Below, piece after piece: positions 5,735-9,873 of a stretch of 9,873 nucleotides of DNA. Origin of the DNA: Candidatus Neomicrothrix sp. UBA4742 (lineage in GTDB: Bacteria > Actinomycetota > Acidimicrobiia > Acidimicrobiales > Acidimicrobilacustridaceae); assembly GCA_002403895.1 (NCBI GenBank), contig DHIQ01000040.1, positions 8,846 through 18,718 on the forward strand, in the 5' to 3' direction. The translations under genes and the position numbers were made by a program. Under the pieces are notes generated by a model. That model was not told the DNA's origin, did no database searches, and saw only the letters and a list, made by a program, of their open reading frames with translations. Positions within the stretch are counted from its first letter, which is position 1. Each line of letters begins with the position of its first letter.

Positions 5735-6485
5735 CTCGTTCTACGACATGGGCACCTACTACGACTTCGACGCCTTCCTGGCCAAGGCCGAGCAGTTGGT
5801 GCTCGACGGCGCCGATTTCCTCGACGTAGGTGGGGTGAAGGCCGGGCCGGGGGAGGAAGTCGCCGAGGCACCGGAGCTCGACCGGGTGGTGCCGGCCATC
5901 GAGGCGCTGCGGGCCCGCTTCGACCTCCCGTTGTCGGTCGACACATGGCGGGCGAGCGTGGCTCGCGCCTGCTTCGAGGTGGGAGCGGTGGTGGGCAACG
6001 ACATCAGCGGCTTCGCCGACCCAGACTACCTGTCGACCTGTGCCGAGTTCGGGGCGTCGGTGGTGGCCACCCACATCCGCCTGGCGCCCCGGGTGCCGGA
6101 CCCCGACCCCGCGTACGAAGATGTCGTGGGCGACGTGTGTTCCTTCCTCGCTGATCGGGCGGCTCAGGCCGAGGCGGCCGGCATCCCCGCCGAGCGGATC
6201 ATGGTCGACGCCGGGTTGGATCTGGGCAAGAGCGAGCCGCAGTCGCTCGTCCTGTTGCGCAACTCCGACAAGCTGGCCGAGTTGGGCTATCCGGTATTCC
6301 TGTCCGCCTCCAACAAGCGCTTCTTGTGGAAGCTGCTCGATGTCGAGGTGCACGAGGCGGCCGAGGGCACCATCGCCGCCCACGCTCTCGGCATCGGGCT
6401 GGGCTGTCGGGTGCTGCGGGCTCATGACGCCCGGGCCGCCCGACGGGTGGCCGACGTGCTGGCCGCGGTGCTGGCTGCGGCGTGA
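5655..6485 (+). CDS. folP2: Dihydropteroate synthase homologue, FolP2-type
   Basis: This encodes 276 residues with a DHPS TIM-barrel. The N-terminal hairpin (3-17) leads to VMGILNRTPDSFYDMG (18-33). LSVDTWRA (93-100), NDISGF (115-120), DAGLDLGK (185-192), SNKRF (219-223) and RAHDARA (255-261) follow, matching the catalytic strands and the C-terminal Arg-His of the family. However, loop 2, normally GGESTRPG with the Ser-Thr-Arg that contacts the aminobenzoate site, reads GGVKAGPG (59-66). NRTPDSFYD and DVGGVKAGPG are hallmarks I recall from mycobacterial FolP2 (Rv1207-type), which was reported to lack DHPS activity; true FolP1 keeps ESTRPG. A different or regulatory role is therefore possible, although the catalytic Asn, Asp and Lys positions remain. 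The GTG at 5655 is chosen because it includes the conserved N-terminal hairpin. It overlaps the comEC end by 80 bases and has no strong ribosome site. holA follows after four bases. Confidence 0.85.
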   Translation: MHLALGPHRFDVTHRAVVMGILNRTPDSFYDMGTYYDFDAFLAKAEQLVLDGADFLDVGGVKAGPGEEVAEAPELDRVVPAIEALRARFDLPLSVDTWRASVARACFEVGAVVGNDISGFADPDYLSTCAEFGASVVATHIRLAPRVPDPDPAYEDVVGDVCSFLADRAAQAEAAGIPAERIMVDAGLDLGKSEPQSLVLLRNSDKLAELGYPVFLSASNKRFLWKLLDVEVHEAAEGTIAAHALGIGLGCRVLRAHDARAARRVADVLAAVLAAA

Positions 6486-6489
6486 CGCG

Positions 6490-7587
6490 ATGACATCCCC
6501 CCCGCCCTCGGCGGCCAAGGCCTCCCCGTTGCCGTCGCCGGACCTGCCCATCCGGCTGGTGAAGGGCGACGACCCGGTGCTGGTGGCCGATGCCGTGCAC
6601 GACCTGGTGGCCGCCCTGGTCAGCGACGGCGACCCGTCGCTCATGGTGGAAGAACTCGACGCCTCGGCCTATGAGGACGATCGGGGTGACTACTCCATGG
6701 GGTCGTTGGTGGACGCAGCCCAAACCCCGCCCTTCCTCACCGAGCGTCGGGTGGTGGTGGCGCGCCACGCCTCCGTGTTCTCCACCGCCGATGCCGTCGC
6801 CCCCCTCGTGGCCTACCTGGCCGATCCGCTTTCGACGACCGCCCTGGTGGTGGTGTGGGAGAAGGGGCCCCGCTCCGGAGCTCGCACTGCGGCGGTGCCC
6901 AAGAAGTTGACCGACGCCATTACCGCGTCCGGTGGCATCGTGGTCGACACCAAGGCGGGGTCGGGGCGGCAGCGCACGGTCTGGCTGGACGAGCACCTGG
7001 GTTCGGCCCCGGTGAAACTCGACGCGTCGGCCAAGGCCGCGCTGGCCGAGCACCTGGGTGAGGATGTGAGCCGCCTTCGAGGGCTGTTGGAGACGTTCAC
7101 CAGCACGTTCGGGACCGGCGCGCGGTTGGGGGCGGACGACATCGAGCCCTACCTGGGTGATGCCGGCGACGTTGCCCCGTGGGACCTGACCGATGCCATC
7201 GATCGGGGCGACCCCCAGGGGGCCTTGCAGGTGCTGGAGCGCATGCTCGGCGCCGGCCGCCACCCATTGCAGGTCACGGCCAGCCTCCACGGGCACTACG
7301 GGCGGATGCTGCGCCTCGACGGCTCAGGCGCGGCCAACGAGACGCAGGCGGCCGAGATCCTGGGCATCACGAAGGGGTCGACCTTCCCGGCGCGCAAGGC
7401 CCTGGACCAGGTTCGAGTGCTGGGTTCCGAGCGAATTCGGGCCTTCATCGGGTTGCTGGCCCAGACAGACCTCGAGCTGCGGGGGGCTCGGGCGTGGCCG
7501 TCCGACCTGGCGGTGGAGGTCCTGGTAGCTCGCCTCGCCAGTCGTACCCCAAAGGCGTCGGCACGCGGCGGGAGCCGGCGGCGCTGA
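6490..7587 (+). CDS. holA: DNA polymerase III subunit delta (clamp loader)
   Basis: This encodes 365 residues, close to the usual HolA length. Delta opens the beta sliding clamp during loading at primed sites in the cytosol. The N-terminal AAA-like domain starts at about 20 with IRLVKGDDPVLVADAV (21-36). It continues through FLTERRVVVAR (82-92), the strand after the clamp-interaction region, and TALVVVWEKG (117-126). The middle lid domain (about 175-225) includes AALAEHLGEDVSRLRGLLE. The C-terminal collar domain (about 228-350) has the typical DLTDAIDRGDPQGALQVLERML pattern (232-253) and LRGARAWPSDLAVEVLVARLA near the end (330-350). No Walker motif is seen, as expected for delta. The N-terminus carries an unusual Pro/Ser-rich leader of about 18 residues that includes a run of seven C bases. 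The ATG lies four bases after the folP stop without a clear ribosome site, so coupling is likely. Placement next to comEC and rpsT matches the common bacterial gene order. Confidence 0.92.
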   Translation: MTSPPPSAAKASPLPSPDLPIRLVKGDDPVLVADAVHDLVAALVSDGDPSLMVEELDASAYEDDRGDYSMGSLVDAAQTPPFLTERRVVVARHASVFSTADAVAPLVAYLADPLSTTALVVVWEKGPRSGARTAAVPKKLTDAITASGGIVVDTKAGSGRQRTVWLDEHLGSAPVKLDASAKAALAEHLGEDVSRLRGLLETFTSTFGTGARLGADDIEPYLGDAGDVAPWDLTDAIDRGDPQGALQVLERMLGAGRHPLQVTASLHGHYGRMLRLDGSGAANETQAAEILGITKGSTFPARKALDQVRVLGSERIRAFIGLLAQTDLELRGARAWPSDLAVEVLVARLASRTPKASARGGSRRR

Positions 7588-7601
7588 GGCGGAAAACGAC
7601 G

Positions 7602-7643
7602 ACTGCCCGGCGCCAACCCCATGAGGGCGATCTGCCGGGCAGT
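7602..7643 (-). terminator. Terminator hairpin of rpsT in the convergent holA/rpsT gap
   Basis: A perfect 10-base stem (ACTGCCCGGC at 7602-7611 with GCCGGGCAGT at 7634-7643) encloses a 22-base loop that can itself pair partly. Read on the minus strand the stem is followed five bases later by TTTT (7596-7593), so it suits rpsT. Read from holA there is no T-run, but the stem could still act as a two-way barrier between converging transcripts. Confidence 0.65.
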
Positions 7644-7645
7644 GA

Positions 7646-7669
7646 GGTGGGCGGGATTTGCTGCCCACC
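7646..7669. terminator. Second hairpin between holA and rpsT
   Basis: GGTGGGC (7646-7652) pairs with GCCCACC (7663-7669) around a ten-base loop, two bases from the first hairpin. No T-run lies on either side. It may stabilise 3' ends or end holA transcription in the T-less manner common in actinobacteria. Confidence 0.45.
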
Positions 7670-7687
7670 GAGGTGACGCTCAGATGA

Positions 7688-7963
7688 TCAGGCGGAGGCA
7701 GCGGCCTGCAGCTTGGTCAGCTGCTTGACGAGGCGGGACTTGCGCCGGGCGGCCTGGTTCTTGTGGATGACGCGCTTGCTGGCGGCCTTGTCGAGGCGCT
7801 TGATGGCGAGGCGGGTGAGCTCCTCGACGTTCTCAGCGCCCTGCTCGGCGGCAGTGGTGACCACCTTGGTGCGCGTCTTCAGCTCGGAGCGGACAGCTTT
7901 GTTGCGCACGCGGCGCTTCTCGTTTTGCTTGTTGCGCTTGATCTGGCTCTTGATATTCGCCAC
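7688..7963 (-). CDS. rpsT: 30S ribosomal protein S20
   Basis: This encodes 91 residues, typical of bS20, which binds the 5' domain and helix 44 of 16S rRNA. The canonical beginning ANIKSQIKRNKQNEKRR (2-18) and the basic helical body with AASKRVIHKNQAARRKSRLVKQL identify it plainly. The protein is Lys/Arg-rich and all-alpha, as the family requires. The GTG at 7963-7961 is set by the conserved N-terminus and by AGGAA six bases upstream, separated by a run of six C. It is transcribed towards holA and away from lepA, as a single gene with its own promoter and terminator. S20 genes are translationally autoregulated in E. coli; the leader of about 60 bases here contains a short GCCC/GGGC hairpin, but no recognised control element. 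Confidence 0.98.
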   Translation of the reverse strand: MANIKSQIKRNKQNEKRRVRNKAVRSELKTRTKVVTTAAEQGAENVEELTRLAIKRLDKAASKRVIHKNQAARRKSRLVKQLTKLQAAASA

Positions 7964-7969
7964 GGGGGG

Positions 7970-7974
7970 TTCCT
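7970..7974 (-). promoter_or_regulatory. Ribosome binding site of rpsT
   Basis: AGGAA on the minus strand lies six bases before the GTG start and confirms the unusual GTG initiation of this ribosomal protein gene. Confidence 0.65.
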
Positions 7975-8028
7975 GGATCTCGAGACTGGGGCACGATCGC
8001 CCGGATGGGCATTCGGCTCGGCCCGTGG

Positions 8029-8057
8029 AGGATAGCGGGCCGCCCGCCCCGAGTCAC
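8029..8057 (-). promoter_or_regulatory. Likely promoter of rpsT
   Basis: On the minus strand GTGACT (8057-8052, four of six matches to TTGACA) is separated by exactly 17 bases from TATCCT (8034-8029). This gives a start near 8022 and a leader of roughly 58 bases before the rpsT GTG. The same TATCCT hexamer occurs before the thioredoxin gene. Confidence 0.5.
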
Positions 8058-8095
8058 ACTCAGGGGGCGGTGCGGGGCGCCGGAGTGGTGACCGC

Positions 8096-8101
8096 TACGC
8101 T
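8096..8101 (+). promoter_or_regulatory. Possible -10 box of lepA (TACGCT)
   Basis: TACGCT fits TANNNT and is identical to the -10 proposed for comEA. It would give a leader of about 65 bases before lepA. No clear -35 hexamer lies 16-18 bases upstream, so support is weak. Confidence 0.3.
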
Positions 8102-8173
8102 GCAGAGTCCCGTCCGGGCCGATTTTCCCCAGCCGTCGGACCTGCCCACCTGCGCCGAAGGTACCCGTCCATC

Positions 8174-9873
<1,700 letters not shown>

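Larger units (their letters stand above)
7964..8173. other. Divergent intergenic region, rpsT/lepA
   Basis: These 210 bases hold the rpsT leader and promoter (minus strand) and the lepA leader (plus strand). I see no additional gene or long repeat. Confidence 0.6.

Overview
The window is a GC-rich stretch of bacterial chromosome carrying nine genes: eight complete and one (lepA) cut by the right edge. The best guess for the source is a high-GC actinobacterium, perhaps of the Acidimicrobiia. The grounds are a PAC2-family protein, a FolP2-type dihydropteroate synthase homologue of the kind known from mycobacteria, the gene order comEA-comEC-(folP)-holA, rpsT, lepA, heavy G/C at third codon positions, and GTG starts in seven of the nine genes. 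The class-level assignment is an inference.

Layout. (1) 82-1985, minus strand: a two-gene unit of an APH/ACAD10-11-like phosphotransferase followed by a PAC2-family protein, joined by an ATGA stop/start overlap. (2) 1986-2105: a divergent intergenic region. (3) 2106-2816, plus strand: a thioredoxin with a TPR-like C-terminal half (CnoX/YbbN-like), possibly leaderless. (4) 2817-3023: an intergenic region with a plausible promoter (CTGACA-17-TACGCT). (5) 3024-7587, plus strand: a tightly packed unit of comEA, comEC, a FolP2-type DHPS homologue and holA. Its junctions are a 4-base GTGA overlap, an 80-base overlap and a 4-base gap. (6) 7588-7687: two hairpins between the convergent ends of holA and rpsT. 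(7) 7688-7963, minus strand: rpsT, ribosomal protein S20. (8) 7964-8173: a divergent promoter region. (9) 8174 to the right edge, plus strand: lepA (elongation factor 4).

How the genes relate. ComEA and ComEC are the DNA receptor and the inner-membrane DNA channel of natural transformation. HolA is the clamp-loader delta subunit, S20 belongs to the small ribosomal subunit, and LepA is a translational GTPase, so this is mostly a conserved housekeeping neighbourhood. The thioredoxin and the phosphotransferase/PAC2 pair are neighbours without an obvious pathway link.

I see no mobile element, CRISPR array, tRNA, rRNA or defence cassette. The points most worth a second look are the degenerate C-terminal metallo-beta-lactamase-like region of ComEC, the DHPS homologue whose substrate-loop motif is altered in the FolP2 manner, and the placement of that gene inside the comEC-holA unit with a long overlap. 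I do not see evidence for a wholly new system.
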